In this document: positions 30,901 to 38,940 of the stretch, piece by piece | How positions within the stretch are numbered: the stretch's first letter is position 1 | How the letters are laid out: each line of letters opens with the position of its first letter | Source: Crotophaga sulcirostris | Taxonomy: Eukaryota > Chordata > Aves > Cuculiformes > Crotophagidae | Direction of reading: 5' to 3' | Assembly: GCA_013397455.1 (NCBI GenBank) | Contig: VYZB01000337.1 | Span: 506,764-570,763 of the forward strand | DNA: 64,000 bases | Notes under the pieces: generated by a model | Told to the model about the DNA's origin: nothing | Database searches by the model: none | What the model saw: only the letters and a program-made list of their open reading frames with translations | Translations under genes and position numbers: made by a program

Positions 30901-33683
30901 TTAAGATCAGAGACAGGAGATAAAGCTTACCAAATTAGCTTGCATGTTCACAGAAAGCACATCAAGCTTCCCACTCCCCAATACATATGACTGTGTTCAT
31001 TAACCAGTCTTTTCAGCACCAAACTATCAAAGACAAATATTCTGCAACAGTTTTTGGTACGAGGTATCTACTGTTCACAAAAGTGTTATATAGAAGCAGA
31101 CCTTCAGTCCACATCACAGCAGAATCCAGTAAAACAAGCATGTATACATATAATGCAAAATAAAGTATCACAATGTCTCAGAATCTCTTTGGTCAATAGA
31201 TTACAAATAAGTGGCAATTGTTTAAGATGACCTCACTAAGAGCAAAGCTGCAAATTCTCAGTCTAGTTTTGAGATATTTCAAAGAACCCCCTGTATTTGT
31301 TTATATCTTCCTGAACAGATCAGAGTTTTGAGAAAGGTTTTCAACTGGTCAAACAGCAGAAAGTAAACTTTACTAGGAAAACAATCACTTGATAATTTAC
31401 TGGTTTGAGAATGTAAAAATACCCTTACCCCCTCAAAATGGTTATTTTGTTCAATATGCTCAAATACAGAACTAACCCTAATGAAGTTTTTTGACAATTA
31501 TCAGTGCTTGGTATGCAGTCAAAGGGTATGGTCCTTGGAGAAGGATTAATTTCAATCAACTTCTCCCTCACTTTCCACACTTCTACAGTTGGAATCATTG
31601 AACATTGAAATATTATGTTGGTCCTTCAAAAATATAAAGTGTAGCTGTAACTACCTAGAGGAAAAGTGCAGATACCTACAATTAAGTGGAGCTTGTACAA
31701 CAGCTGCAACAACCACAGCCATTACAGAAACATAGTTAAGTGGTGTATAAATGTACAAAACAATTACTTCTAATATGTCTGAAAAGACCTTAGAAATTCA
31801 GTGTTCTGAAGTAACAGATGAAGACAAGATTTTTTTATTTACAAAAGTAACACTACCATTATATCATCTGTGTTCCTATAGTCCAGTATCCAAACGGTTC
31901 ATTTGTCAAGAGTTGTGTAACTTCAAAGGTGTATGGGCAGGTTTTGCAGTATCTATTAAAAAACCATGGGTGAGGCCAAATTTACACAGTATCACTTCTT
32001 ACAATTATAGAAACTTTGGAGTCTGCCAGGAATAACCAAGACATTACAGAATTCCAAAACATGTAACTCTTTTACCTAATTTACATGTGGAATTGAAACA
32101 ATTCTGTTCACAATTATTATAGCAGGTTTATTAGAGTTCTCTACCTTATGTTCAACTTGTGTAACATTTTGAAAAAGCTACACTGAAGCAGTGTCACATG
32201 CGACATTAACACACCAGCTTTTAGTACTCCACACTGAAGCTAAAAATGCCTCTTACCCAAAGCAGAACTTTTTCCTGTCAGTTACCAGACCAAACAGGTG
32301 TTAACTAAAACTTTGCATAGAACACTACTGCATTTCACTGAAGTCATGTGGTTTTACAGAAATACTACAAAAACTGATGACAGAAACATTGGTGACCAAG
32401 TTTGAAACCTATCTTTACAGAAGAGGTGACCTCAGCACACAGCTGAAAAGCTTTACCTTGGTACTCCAGTTAGCCCCTATATCACATGTACATTAGCACA
32501 GTTATTTAAACAGACTGTCCCAGACCTAATGGAATTAGAATACCACTCTATTTTACATGATGGCTTACAGTACCATGTTAGTGTACACAGTAGTCTTAAA
32601 GCAATCCTTACTACTTCCAGGTGCTTATGGACAGCTTTGGAAAGAAAGCCCTAATATCACAGTATCACAAGGCTGGAAAGGACCTCTGAGACCATCGAGT
32701 CCAACCTATAACCCAAATATATAACAATATATAATATATAACCCAAATAAAACAAGCAGAAAGGGATACAAGATAAAGGGATACTTTGAATAAACTACAA
32801 AGCTCAAACTAGGACACCTACTACTAGAAGTCTTAAAATTAAAATGCGTATTGCTGTATAAATTTTTATTAACAGATTTCCATTATAAATGTGCACACTT
32901 CTACTTTGCTACGTAGAATTGTAAACTTATTCACACACAGCCTGAGAAACAGCATTTACTTTTGTTATAGCACTTCAGAACTACAGACATACTACCAACA
33001 CGTGACTTGAGAGTAATCTATCACAAGGTTAATTTGGATTTATGGTTTCTTTTCAACTATCCTGTTAGGAAGCTTACATGCCCATTCCACACACAGACAC
33101 AAAAAAAAAAAATGGCAGGAACTTGTGCTCAGCATTTTTTATATTACAGCTCTATTAAGACATACCTCTGTATCTGAAAGCACTTTAAACGCTGGCAACA
33201 CCCCAGCGCACATGTGTGTAAGCAGATAACTACCCAGCGTCTTGAGGCAGAGCCAGAGCACACTAATCGCTTCTCCCCATGGAAGCCCGTCTTATTTCGG
33301 TTACTTTACAGCTGAGGGCTTGGACAGAGAAACCGGTTCCTTGCCAGTTCTTGAGACTCGACCTCCTCACCCCGTATTCCCGAGCAGTTTAACCCGAGAA
33401 AAGGCTGGCCAACAAAACGAAGGCACCGAATTCGGGAGGAAGCCCGAGCCGCCCCAGGCAGAGCCCCGCGGCCTGCGGAAGGAGGCCTCCGCCTCACTCA
33501 GGCCGGGGAGCGAACACGGGAGCCCGCAGCCGCCCCCAACCCCCCCGAGGAGGCCCAAGCCCACGGTAAGGCCTTCACAGGCCCCCGCGGCGCCAGGGAC
33601 ACCCCCCGCCCCGCACCCAGGCCGCGCCGCCAGCCTCCCCTTTCCCCACTCCTCCCGGCTCCCACCGACCTGGAGACGGCCAT
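839..33683 (-). CDS. BTAF1: BTAF1 (TAF172/Mot1), TBP-removing ATPase; N-terminal 1097 codons, 23 exons, 3' part outside window
   Basis: BTAF1 is the vertebrate Mot1 orthologue. It is a nuclear protein that binds TBP through N-terminal HEAT repeats and uses a C-terminal Snf2-type ATPase to strip TBP from DNA. Joining 23 GT/AG-bounded exons gives one open frame of 3291 nt starting at the ATG at 33683 (MAVSR). Recognisable family segments include [10 protein letters not shown] and [16 protein letters not shown] (exon 4), the basic KRRK cluster (exon 7), [19 protein letters not shown] (exon 11), [20 protein letters not shown] (exon 12), [18 protein letters not shown] (exon 16) and [13 protein letters not shown] (exon 18). 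The vertebrate protein is about 1850 residues, so roughly 60% is present: HEAT repeats and the central conserved region. The ATPase/helicase motifs lie left of position 839. No frameshift or internal stop was found at any junction. Identity is from family recognition; exon joins are read from the sequence. Confidence 0.97.
1039..1192 (-). CDS. BTAF1: BTAF1 exon 22
   Basis: Codons 1010-1061: [40 protein letters not shown], ending NNIHTNNF. Acceptor TCTAG|GCT, donor TTTG|GTAATT. Confidence 0.96.
2087..2277 (-). CDS. BTAF1: BTAF1 exon 21
   Basis: Codons 946-1009, with [40 protein letters not shown] and ending TELDE. Acceptor TTTAG|GG, donor GAG|GTAAGT. The methionine at 2254 is internal. Confidence 0.97.
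3271..3440 (-). mobile_element. CR1 LINE, 3' fragment
   Basis: Minus-strand copy of the CR1 3' end: GGTTGGACT...GATGATCTC...AGGTCCTTTCCAACCT-type block followed by a GATACTGTGAT-type tail. It lies in BTAF1 intron 20, about 38 bp from the exon 20 donor. Confidence 0.9.
3479..3905 (-). CDS. BTAF1: BTAF1 exon 20 (largest BTAF1 exon here)
   Basis: Codons 804-946, including [60 protein letters not shown] and [19 protein letters not shown]. Acceptor TTTAG|GTT, donor AAAG|GTATGA. The antisense CR1 fragment begins about 38 bp into the following intron, so a longer open frame running past 3479 is not exon. Confidence 0.97.
3906..5972 (-). other. BTAF1 intron 19
   Basis: About 2.1 kb of AT-rich unique sequence between exons 19 and 20. 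The short open frames here (60-115 codons) resemble nothing I know and have no splice or context support. Confidence 0.75.
5973..6176 (-). CDS. BTAF1: BTAF1 exon 19
   Basis: Codons 736-803: [40 protein letters not shown], ending TIDQANEL. Acceptor TACAG|GAG, donor CTG|GTAAGT. Confidence 0.97.
6665..6839 (-). CDS. BTAF1: BTAF1 exon 18
   Basis: Codons 677-735, with [40 protein letters not shown] and [13 protein letters not shown]. Acceptor GACAG|G, donor AAG|GTAGGA. Confidence 0.97.
6999..7141 (-). CDS. BTAF1: BTAF1 exon 17
   Basis: Codons 630-677: [40 protein letters not shown], ending RARMMAAK. The donor is the weaker GTCAGT, fixed by the phase-2 join to LLGALCCC in exon 18. Confidence 0.94.
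7755..7904 (-). CDS. BTAF1: BTAF1 exon 16
   Basis: Codons 580-629, with [20 protein letters not shown], then [18 protein letters not shown]. Start of the central conserved region. Acceptor CAAG|GTG, donor AAA|GTAAGT. Confidence 0.96.
8140..8244 (-). CDS. BTAF1: BTAF1 exon 15
   Basis: Codons 545-579: [20 protein letters not shown], ending EILDLIHK. Acceptor TTCAG|AGC, donor AAG|GTATTT. Confidence 0.95.
8319..8439 (-). CDS. BTAF1: BTAF1 exon 14
   Basis: Codons 504-544: [20 protein letters not shown], then [18 protein letters not shown]. The 60-residue reading frame on this strand here (starts at 8490) is in another frame and is a shadow. Acceptor CAAG|T, donor CAG|GTAAGA. Confidence 0.95.
8440..9412 (-). 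other. BTAF1 intron 13
   Basis: About 1 kb of AT-rich intron without a recognised repeat or gene. Confidence 0.7.
9413..9537 (-). CDS. BTAF1: BTAF1 exon 13
   Basis: Codons 463-504: [20 protein letters not shown], then [18 protein letters not shown]. Acceptor TTAG|GTG, donor TGCAG|GTAACT, phase 2 at the 3' end. Confidence 0.95.
9666..9806 (-). CDS. BTAF1: BTAF1 exon 12
   Basis: Codons 416-462, including [20 protein letters not shown] and [18 protein letters not shown] repeat with the conserved DDDVR turn. Acceptor GCAG|GAC, donor AAG|GTGACT. Confidence 0.96.
10382..10558 (-). CDS. BTAF1: BTAF1 exon 11
   Basis: Codons 357-415: [20 protein letters not shown], then [20 protein letters not shown] ending VRQ. 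A textbook HEAT-repeat segment, essentially identical to other vertebrates. Donor CAG|GTAATA. Confidence 0.97.
10797..10892 (-). CDS. BTAF1: BTAF1 exon 10
   Basis: Codons 325-356: [20 protein letters not shown], ending FGDFVSDE. Acceptor TACAG|ATG, donor GAA|GTAAGT. Confidence 0.96.
10893..14756 (-). other. BTAF1 introns 8 and 9 (split by exon 9)
   Basis: Two introns of about 1.5 kb and 2.3 kb flank exon 9 (12347-12436). The sequence is AT-rich and unique. A short open frame at 11458-11760 (plus, 100 codons) shows no family resemblance. I see no repeat copy. Confidence 0.7.
12347..12436 (-). CDS. BTAF1: BTAF1 exon 9
   Basis: Codons 295-324: [17 protein letters not shown], then a Gly/Lys-rich loop ending SSLEE. 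HEAT repeat. Acceptor CTAG|GTG, donor GAG|GTAAGA. Confidence 0.95.
14757..14825 (-). CDS. BTAF1: BTAF1 exon 8
   Basis: Codons 272-294: [20 protein letters not shown] followed by WE. The short exon falls between two long introns. Acceptor TTTAG|GCA, donor GAG|GTAAGA. Confidence 0.95.
14826..16119 (-). other. BTAF1 intron 7
   Basis: About 1.3 kb, AT-rich, without recognised features. Confidence 0.7.
16120..16231 (-). CDS. BTAF1: BTAF1 exon 7
   Basis: Codons 234-271, with [20 protein letters not shown]. The KRRK cluster is a likely nuclear-localisation signal (inference). Acceptor CTCAG|T, donor GAAGAG|GTATGA. Confidence 0.94.
16898..17034 (-). CDS. BTAF1: BTAF1 exon 6
   Basis: Codons 189-234, with [14 protein letters not shown] and the basic stretch [20 protein letters not shown]. 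Acceptor TTTCAG|ACT, donor AAGAG|GTATAA, phase 2 at the 3' end. Confidence 0.95.
17320..17483 (-). CDS. BTAF1: BTAF1 exon 5
   Basis: Codons 134-188, with [19 protein letters not shown], then the acidic NDEDLDY, ending VNKQP. The donor is CCT|GTAGGT. A GT four bases downstream would break the frame into exon 6, so it was rejected. Confidence 0.94.
17484..19095 (-). other. BTAF1 intron 4
   Basis: About 1.6 kb. It contains a tRNA-like SINE candidate near 18.33-18.42 kb and is otherwise unique AT-rich sequence. Confidence 0.7.
18331..18420 (+). mobile_element. tRNA-derived (MIR/CORE-like) SINE relic, candidate
   Basis: ATAGGATACTGCTTAAGTGT followed by CAGGAGCTGCAGGTTCTATT has the order of an A box and a B box (GGTTCTATTCC) with tRNA-like spacing. 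It then reads into CTTGCTGAGCTACTGA, as in ancient MIR-type SINEs. Old and short. Confidence 0.5.
19096..19242 (-). CDS. BTAF1: BTAF1 exon 4
   Basis: Codons 85-134, containing [10 protein letters not shown] and [16 protein letters not shown], strongly conserved in the family. Acceptor TCTAG|AA, donor TCAG|GTATAA. Confidence 0.96.
20132..20527 (-). mobile_element. CR1 LINE, 3' fragment (older copy)
   Basis: About 400 bp in minus orientation. Its complement carries the CR1 3' block with a GGTTTC/ATTCTATG-style tail and upstream CR1 segments (AGGCTGAGAAAGTTGG, GGTGAAGCACTGG). In BTAF1 intron 3. Confidence 0.85.
20890..21710 (+). mobile_element. Degenerate CR1-type LINE, internal to 3' region
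   Basis: Contains GATCCAGTGGACATA followed by AAAAGCTTTTAGCAAGGTCT, a decayed form of the reverse-transcriptase segment common in CR1. Further on is GAGGAAAGACTGAAGAAACC and CTTCAACCTGGAGGGA, the typical 3' CR1 segment. Heavily mutated, clearly old. Confidence 0.7.
22144..22258 (-). CDS. BTAF1: BTAF1 exon 3
   Basis: Codons 47-85, including [20 protein letters not shown], a HEAT-repeat helix pair. Acceptor AAAG|GTG, donor CAAG|GTGCTT, phase 1 at the 3' end. Confidence 0.95.
23326..23449 (-). CDS. BTAF1: BTAF1 exon 2
   Basis: Codons 5-46, starting with [11 protein letters not shown] and ending HELNNLLSK, the first HEAT helices. Acceptor TTTAG|G, donor AAA|GTAAGC, phase 0 at the 3' end. Confidence 0.95.
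26948..27096 (+). mobile_element. CR1 LINE, 3' fragment (ATTCTATG-tail type)
   Basis: CCTGGAGGTATTTAAAATAAG, then GGTTGGACTCTATGATCTTA and an ATGATTCTATGGTTCTGTC tail. In BTAF1 intron 1. Confidence 0.85.
27601..27790 (+). repeat. 28-bp minisatellite, about seven copies, with one N
   Basis: Near-perfect tandem copies of a 28-bp unit starting CTTTTGCTCTCATTCACCTT. Three full copies precede a truncated fourth that ends at the N (27695). Three more full copies and a partial follow. Copies are virtually identical, implying recent expansion. Open frames of 66-90 codons through it are repeat artefacts. In BTAF1 intron 1. Confidence 0.97.
32655..32716 (-). mobile_element. CR1 LINE, very short 3' end
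   Basis: TATCACAGTATCACAAGG, then AAAGGACCTCTGAGACC and TCGAGTCCAACCTATAACCC. A 60-bp 5'-truncated copy running into an AT-rich stretch that repeats ATATATAACCC. Confidence 0.8.
33670..33683 (-). CDS. BTAF1: BTAF1 exon 1 (coding part)
   Basis: Fourteen coding bases encode MAVS plus the first two bases of Arg5. The donor AG|GTCGGT follows at once. The ATG sits in a strong context (GCCGCCATGG) and matches the known start of the family. It lies inside the CpG island. Confidence 0.9.
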
Positions 33684-33943
33684 GGCGGCTCCGCTGCGGG
33701 CGGGCGGCGCTCTTCCAGGGCCGGAGGGCGCGCGGCCTACTGCTGGCCTCTCGGGCGCCGCGCCCGGACTCGGCCCCAGCGGGGACCCGCGGGGAGCGGC
33801 GGAGCGCGGCTGTGGCCGGCGAGGGACAGAGCTTCGCTCCCCCCGCGGGGGCGGCAGCGGCGTGACCGAGAGGGGTGCGCGGCGCTCGGAGCGCGTGTTA
33901 AAGCTTCTATTCCCCCATGGCCGGGGCGAAGCCCAATGCCTGG

Positions 33944-33950
33944 TTTTATA
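33944..33950 (-). promoter_or_regulatory. TATA-like heptamer TATAAAA
   Basis: The minus strand reads ATATAAAACC next to the YY1-type element. If used, transcription would start near 33.915-33.92 kb. In a CpG-island promoter it may be incidental, so confidence is low. Confidence 0.35.
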
Positions 33951-33953
33951 TGA

Positions 33954-33965
33954 GCAGCCATCTTG
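33954..33965 (-). promoter_or_regulatory. YY1-type element (CAAGATGGCTGC)
   Basis: On the minus strand the sequence reads CAAGATGGCTGC, matching the YY1 AAGATGGC core usually found at or just downstream of the start site of CpG-island promoters. That places a likely BTAF1 start site near 33.95-34.0 kb, giving a 5' UTR of about 300 nt (inference). Confidence 0.6.
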
Positions 33966-34000
33966 TATTTATTCCCTTCCTCCATGATAGCCGCTTCCTG

Positions 34001-34029
34001 ATTGGCAAGCGCGCCCAGCCGCAGCCAAT
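34001..34029. promoter_or_regulatory. Pair of inverted CCAAT boxes (NF-Y-like)
   Basis: ATTGG at 34001-34005 is a minus-strand CCAAT, and CCAAT at 34025-34029 lies on the plus strand. Two opposed CCAAT boxes about 20 bp apart, just upstream of the probable BTAF1 start, fit an NF-Y-driven and possibly bidirectional promoter. Confidence 0.5.
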
Positions 34030-34385
34030 AGAGAGAGCGGTTCTAAGAGCGAGGAGGGCGGGCGCACGCAGCGCCCCGACTGAGCAGGACCGGCCATGGA
34101 GCCCGCCGAGCCGGCCGGGGGGGGCGCCGGCCTCCGCAGGGCCGTACCATCTGCATGGGATGGGGGGTGGTCCAAAGGAGAGCGCTCCGGTCCCGCAGGC
34201 CCAGAGGAGAAGAGCGGCACCAGAACGCCATGTACACGGGTTTTTCTCCCAGTTCACCTGGTTCTGGCCCTTCTCTCCGCGCCGCGTTGCGGGAGAGGGC
34301 GGTGGGGAACGCGGGGAGCTCACGGCGCCCCCCCCGCCCGCCGAGGTGCTCTGCCCCTCTGCGCGCGCGCGGGCGGCCCGCGGGG

Positions 34386-34407
34386 ACTACGGCTCCCGGC
34401 GTGCAGC
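34386..34407 (+). promoter_or_regulatory. ZNF143/THAP11 (SBS-type) motif
   Basis: ACTACGGCTCCCGGCGTGCA closely follows the ZNF143/THAP11 consensus ACTACAAnTCCCAGnnnGCA, with ACTAC, TCCC and TGCA in correct spacing. The site is common in CpG-island promoters. It lies about 700 bp upstream of the BTAF1 ATG, so it may serve a divergent transcript. Confidence 0.6.
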
Positions 34408-34850
34408 GCGGCCCGCGCGGGGACGCGGCGCCCTCGGGGCCGGGCGGGCGCCCCCCTGCTTCCGCCGTTCCCTCGGCTGGGCCCGCGGGGAGCTGCGGCC
34501 TCCGGGCCGCTCCGGGTGCCTGCAAGGGTTTATTCACCAGCACCCGCCTCTCGGGTTGTCTGAGGCGCGGCCCAGCACGGTCGCGGCTGCTCCGTAACCG
34601 GCCGCGGCTCCTGCCCCTTCCTGCCGCCTCCCTGAGGTAGCGGCCCCGGCCTGGCCGGGCTGTGGGGCAGGTGGGGCTCTAAGATCCCCCGATCCCGGCC
34701 CGGGCAGCCGCAGGGCCCCGGAGCTCGGGGAGGGGAAGGCCCAGCTTTGCGAGTGCGGACGATCGCCCTGGGTCAGATCCGGGGAGATCGCAGCTGAGAA
34801 ACCGGCCTGCGGCCCGCCGTGTTGAGTTAGTGATCCCGGGCAGGGACGCA

Positions 34851-35517
34851 GGCTTAGCTGACGTGTGTAACCTTTCATGTGATAAGTTGGAAACACAATA
34901 ATGGGTCTTTCTCTCCTGTAAGTCATGCATAAACTTACATAAATACATGAATTTGCATAATACTGCACTACAAATTTTTCCTCTAAAGCCCACTGTGGTG
35001 TGTGTTTCATGTTTCCTTTCAAACTTTTCTACAAGTACTAATGCCCGCCTCCAGACTTTTTCCTGGATGGTTTGTCTTTCCCTGGAATAGTTAACTCTTC
35101 GTGTGTGAGTTCACTTGTTCACTCTTTACTGATACAGGCCTGTTTCAAACAAACACACTTAATACCATCTGCATGCTGATTTAGAGTTTTGTAAACAAGA
35201 CACGTACATAATACCTCAGTCTATTCACATCCATGTGGGTCCAGCCTATACTTGAGCCCTCTGGAAAGGTTTGTGCAGGATTACTCTTTCCTGCTTGTTC
35301 CCTCTCTTGTCCTTTGGTGGGAGCTCTGTTGATGAGGGGCTGGGGTTAAAGCACTTCAAGGAGCTCTTTAACTTCAAGAACAGCAAATTCCAGCAATAGA
35401 GTTGACCTAAGGCCTCTGTATTGCAGAATGTGGCCAGAGCAACCCATAGACTTAATTTTTGGTGGTAGACATGGTTTTTGTCATAGGGCTACACTCAACA
35501 ACCCAGATAATAATAAG
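34851..35517. other. Intergenic, no gene recognised
   Basis: AT-rich sequence immediately right of the CpG island. A divergent non-coding transcript could start here, but nothing in the sequence proves it. Confidence 0.5.
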
Positions 35518-35518
35518 G

Positions 35519-35948
35519 GTTTGGGGCACAAGCCCTACGAGGAGCGACTGAGGGAGCTGGGGCTGTTTAGCCTGGAGAAGAGGAGGCTCAGGGGAGACCT
35601 TATTGCTCTTTACACCTACCTAAAAAGAGGTTGTAGTGAGGCAGGGGTTGGTCTCTTCTCTCAGGTGACCAGTGACAGAACTAGAGGACATGGACTCAAG
35701 CTTCCTCAGGGGAGGTTTAGGCTTGATATTAGGAAGAAATTCTTCACTGAAAGGGTGATTGGCCATTGGAATGCGCTGCCCGCGGGGGTGGTGGAGTTGC
35801 CAACCCTGGAGGTGTTTAAGGGGAGATTGGATGAGGCACTCATTGCCATGGTTTAGATGATGGGTTGGTGTTAGTGTTGGGTTATAGGTTGGACTCGATG
35901 ATCTCAAAGGTCCTTTCCAACCTTGTAATACTGTGATACTGTGATAAT
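35519..35948 (+). mobile_element. CR1 LINE, 430-bp 3' fragment
   Basis: Reads AGGAGCGACTGAGGGAGCTG, GGGCTGTTTAGCCTGGAGAA and the CR1 3' block with a tail of ATACTGTG repeats. The 142-codon open frame across it comes from the element's own coding end (RT C-terminus) and is not a host gene. Confidence 0.93.
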
Positions 35949-37090
35949 GTATTTCCTCTTCCTTGTCATGGCTCTGTTGTAGTAACTACCCTTTGATAAC
36001 TCCACATGCCTCCTGTCGCAGAATACACAAAAAATACAGTGCGTTTCATCTGAGGCCAAAAGCCTCTTATTGAACTACCCCAAAACCACACGCACCTTCC
36101 TTTCTTCCATCATATGCCATGGTGTGCTGCAGGTGCACCTGCCTGGGTTCCTGACCCACCACCTGAGGTGGGTGTCTGCTCCTGTCCCACTTGTGTTCGT
36201 GTTTCCACATGGTGGGGTGCCTGCTAGGCAGCCACATGACAGGGAGGAACAGCAGGGAGCAGGCTGATGGGGGATGTATTTTTCTTGCATGTTTAGAGGC
36301 TATTGACAGGGAGGTACCACAAACCTCTTTGATAATATTTCTGCATTTGTTTAGCCAGGAATCAGCAGCCATCCTTTCCTGCTGGGAGTGTTACTGAAGT
36401 GACCCTCAGTTGCTGTTTCCAATTCTAACACCCCATTTCCTCTTAGGTTCCTTGAAAACATTTTGTGCATTGTTTTAATGGCAGAGCGCCCATCAAGCAT
36501 GCAATAAAACTTGTTTTGAATGACTCCATAGCAGTTTTCCTATCTGATAAAAGTAAGTGCAAGGAAAATATTGGTGATGGGTCCGAACACACTGAGCGCT
36601 TGCTGAAATGATAAGAAACTGCAGTCCAAGCAGAACAATCTGCAAAAGACAGAAGGAATGATCTGTCATTTACCTAATAGTGGGCATTTGGGACTGGAAC
36701 ACACTCCGTTCAAGTTTCACACTGTTAGTTTTTGTATTTTGATGTAAAGCACTTATAGACTGCTCAATCCTTTTCCTACACCCTATGAAAACCAGTTCTT
36801 TATCCATGCATTATCCTATGAAAACAAGTCCTTCTTTATCCGTGCATCTTTTCACCTGCTCCATATCAGTTATATCAAACCTTTTTGCACATTTGTTTCC
36901 TTTTGAACCATTTTTCAAGGAGCAGCCATACATTTTCTCCTGTTTGTTTTCACATGTGTTAAAGAATCCTGCCCCCCTGCAAATCTGCTGTGTGCCAGTA
37001 TACTCTCTCAAACCTGTTCCTAAATTAGGTATAAGACTCAATAATTTCCAATCAGGTTGTATGTTATGTTCATTGCTTCTGTTTTGATCC

Positions 37091-37168
37091 CAAATATATT
37101 TTTTATTTTTTTTATTTCATTTTTATTTTTATTTTATTTTTATTTCATTTTTTATTTTTATTTTGTTT
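37091..37168 (+). repeat. TTTTA/TTTTTA simple repeat
   Basis: About 75 bp of alternating T-runs and single A (TTTTTATTTTATTTTTATTT pattern), low complexity. Confidence 0.85.
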
Positions 37169-38862
37169 TCCTCCTCCTGCCAACTGTGTCCACCTGTCAA
37201 TTGCTTAGTCTGCAGATTCATGGTGACTGCAGCTTTCTTGCTACATATGCCTACAGAACCTGGGGAAAAATAGTGCAGTCTGCAAGAGCTACAGCTGTGC
37301 AAATGGTAGATGACAGAGGCACAGTTCTCCTGGTGGAATCCTTCCTGATTAGACCTGACATCCCGTATCTTCTATATGTTCTAGTCTTCTAGTTTTATTT
37401 TGCCAGTTAGTTTTTCATGTCCTGAAGGTTTCAAGATTTGTATTGCTTAGGATCACACCAACCTTTCTGTAAATGTAGGTATAACATTTTATACCTCCTA
37501 GTCTGGTAAAAAAGATTATTTCTATAACATTTTATAATTTTAGTGGCTGTCTTACTTGATTTCTAAATTCCCTTGGAAACGTTGTCTGAAGGGAAGCTGG
37601 TTTTAGAAGCCAGCTCTTGCTTAGCAGTTTGTTCAGTCATCTTCTCTGCTGGTGTTTAAATCACTATCATTATTTTAAATATCTGAGGAAAAATTGCTCT
37701 GAAAAAAGTTTATGTATTATGATCTTATGCAGGTAAATTGTACTGGTTCTTTGCAATGGGTGTTTCTTAATGATGCTTTCTGTTCTGAGGTCTGCAAACT
37801 AACCAGTTCTCTTGTAGGCTATTTCTAGCATACTTCAAAATTCTTATTAATTTTTATATATTTAGCTGTTTTTTCTTCAAGTATTATTTAATATTCCTAG
37901 TTTTTATTTTACATTTTATCTCTGTTGGCTAGGCCGCTTTTTACTAGTGTCACTAAAATCAGAATTCTGATTGCTGAAGGATATTTTTTTCTTGAATAAT
38001 CTCGTTTCTTGCTAATTAATACTTTTTATTGCTCTTCTGCCTTTTTTTTATTTAAAGGTGGATTTAATTTTTATCATCTAAGCTTCAGGAATTTCCAAAC
38101 CAACACTCATGCTTTTAATGGTCTAATTTTTACTCCAAGACAATTTTTGACTAGCTGCATAACCTTCTTTAAAACCTCCTTAAAAACTGGCAGCTTGTAC
38201 TTGGTCTTCCTTTTAAGTTCTGCACCATAAGCGATGCCAACTGTAGGCTGGAAGCTGATTGATGGCTCTTGTAGCCCAAAAAAGCACCCCAGAGATGCCA
38301 GTGAAATGCTGTATTCTGAGAGACAAATCAGGGCAAAGGCACTGCCACCCACGACACAAATTAGCAACATTTGAGAAAAAAAAGGTTGATGGGCTCGAAT
38401 TTCTCAACATCAAACAGGATTGGAATAACAATCAGTTACTGAAAATCGCAAACATCTAAAAGCTTCCAAATGTCACCAGAGCTGTATAATTATGTCATTA
38501 GGTTTCACCATCTCTGATCATATTTAACGTACAATTCTCCTGAATGAGAAGCTTCTGATATGACTAAGAAAACTTGCGATTCTCTTTCTTTGGACACACC
38601 TTATGTATAAAACTGGAAGTTCCTTAATTTTGTCTAGCTGCTGACCATGCTCCTGATTGAAAAAAATATTTCATAGTTTGAGTGGTTTGTTGTTCCTGTG
38701 GCATGATTTTTAGGAAATGGTATAATCTATCCTCTTCATAGAGTTGCTCTTTTTTTCCAAAGTAGCTTTTATGCTTACGTTTAAATCCACCCTCATTTTA
38801 CTTCACTCTGTAGCCTGTTATCAGTAACTACACCACTTCCCACATCAACAGAGACATTTATA

Positions 38863-38940
38863 TACAGAAATTTATATATATATGTTTCTAATGCACTTAT
38901 AAATACATTTATACATAGGTATATGTATATATATAAAGAT
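38863..38940. repeat. TA-rich simple sequence
   Basis: Interspersed TATATATATG, ATACATAGGTATATG and TATATATATAAAG; an AT dinucleotide-rich tract. Confidence 0.75.

Larger units (their letters stand above)
23450..33669 (-). other. BTAF1 intron 1 (about 10.2 kb)
   Basis: The longest intron in the gene, running from the CpG-island exon 1 to exon 2. It holds a CR1 3' end (26.95-27.10 kb), a 28-bp minisatellite (27.60-27.79 kb) and a short CR1 tail (32.66-32.72 kb). The remaining open frames are short and unrecognised. A long first intron commonly hosts enhancers, but I see no specific element. Confidence 0.8.
33410..34850. promoter_or_regulatory. CpG island at the BTAF1 5' end
   Basis: A sharp switch from AT-rich flanks to about 1.4 kb of very GC-rich, CpG-dense DNA covers BTAF1 exon 1 and extends about 1.1 kb upstream of the start codon. 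Such islands mark constitutive vertebrate promoters and often fire in both directions. The many overlapping open frames on both strands (up to 226 codons) are what GC-rich DNA produces by chance and are not called as genes. Confidence 0.92.

Noticed and set aside
33242..34640. Long open frames (up to 226 codons) on both strands of the CpG island
   Set aside because: Five or more overlapping frames on both strands, Pro/Arg/Gly/Ala-rich, no domain. Expected from GC-rich, stop-poor DNA; the only supported coding bases are BTAF1 exon 1.
35428..35907. 142-codon plus-strand frame and its antisense shadow
   Set aside because: Derived from the 3' coding end of a truncated CR1 element, not a host gene.
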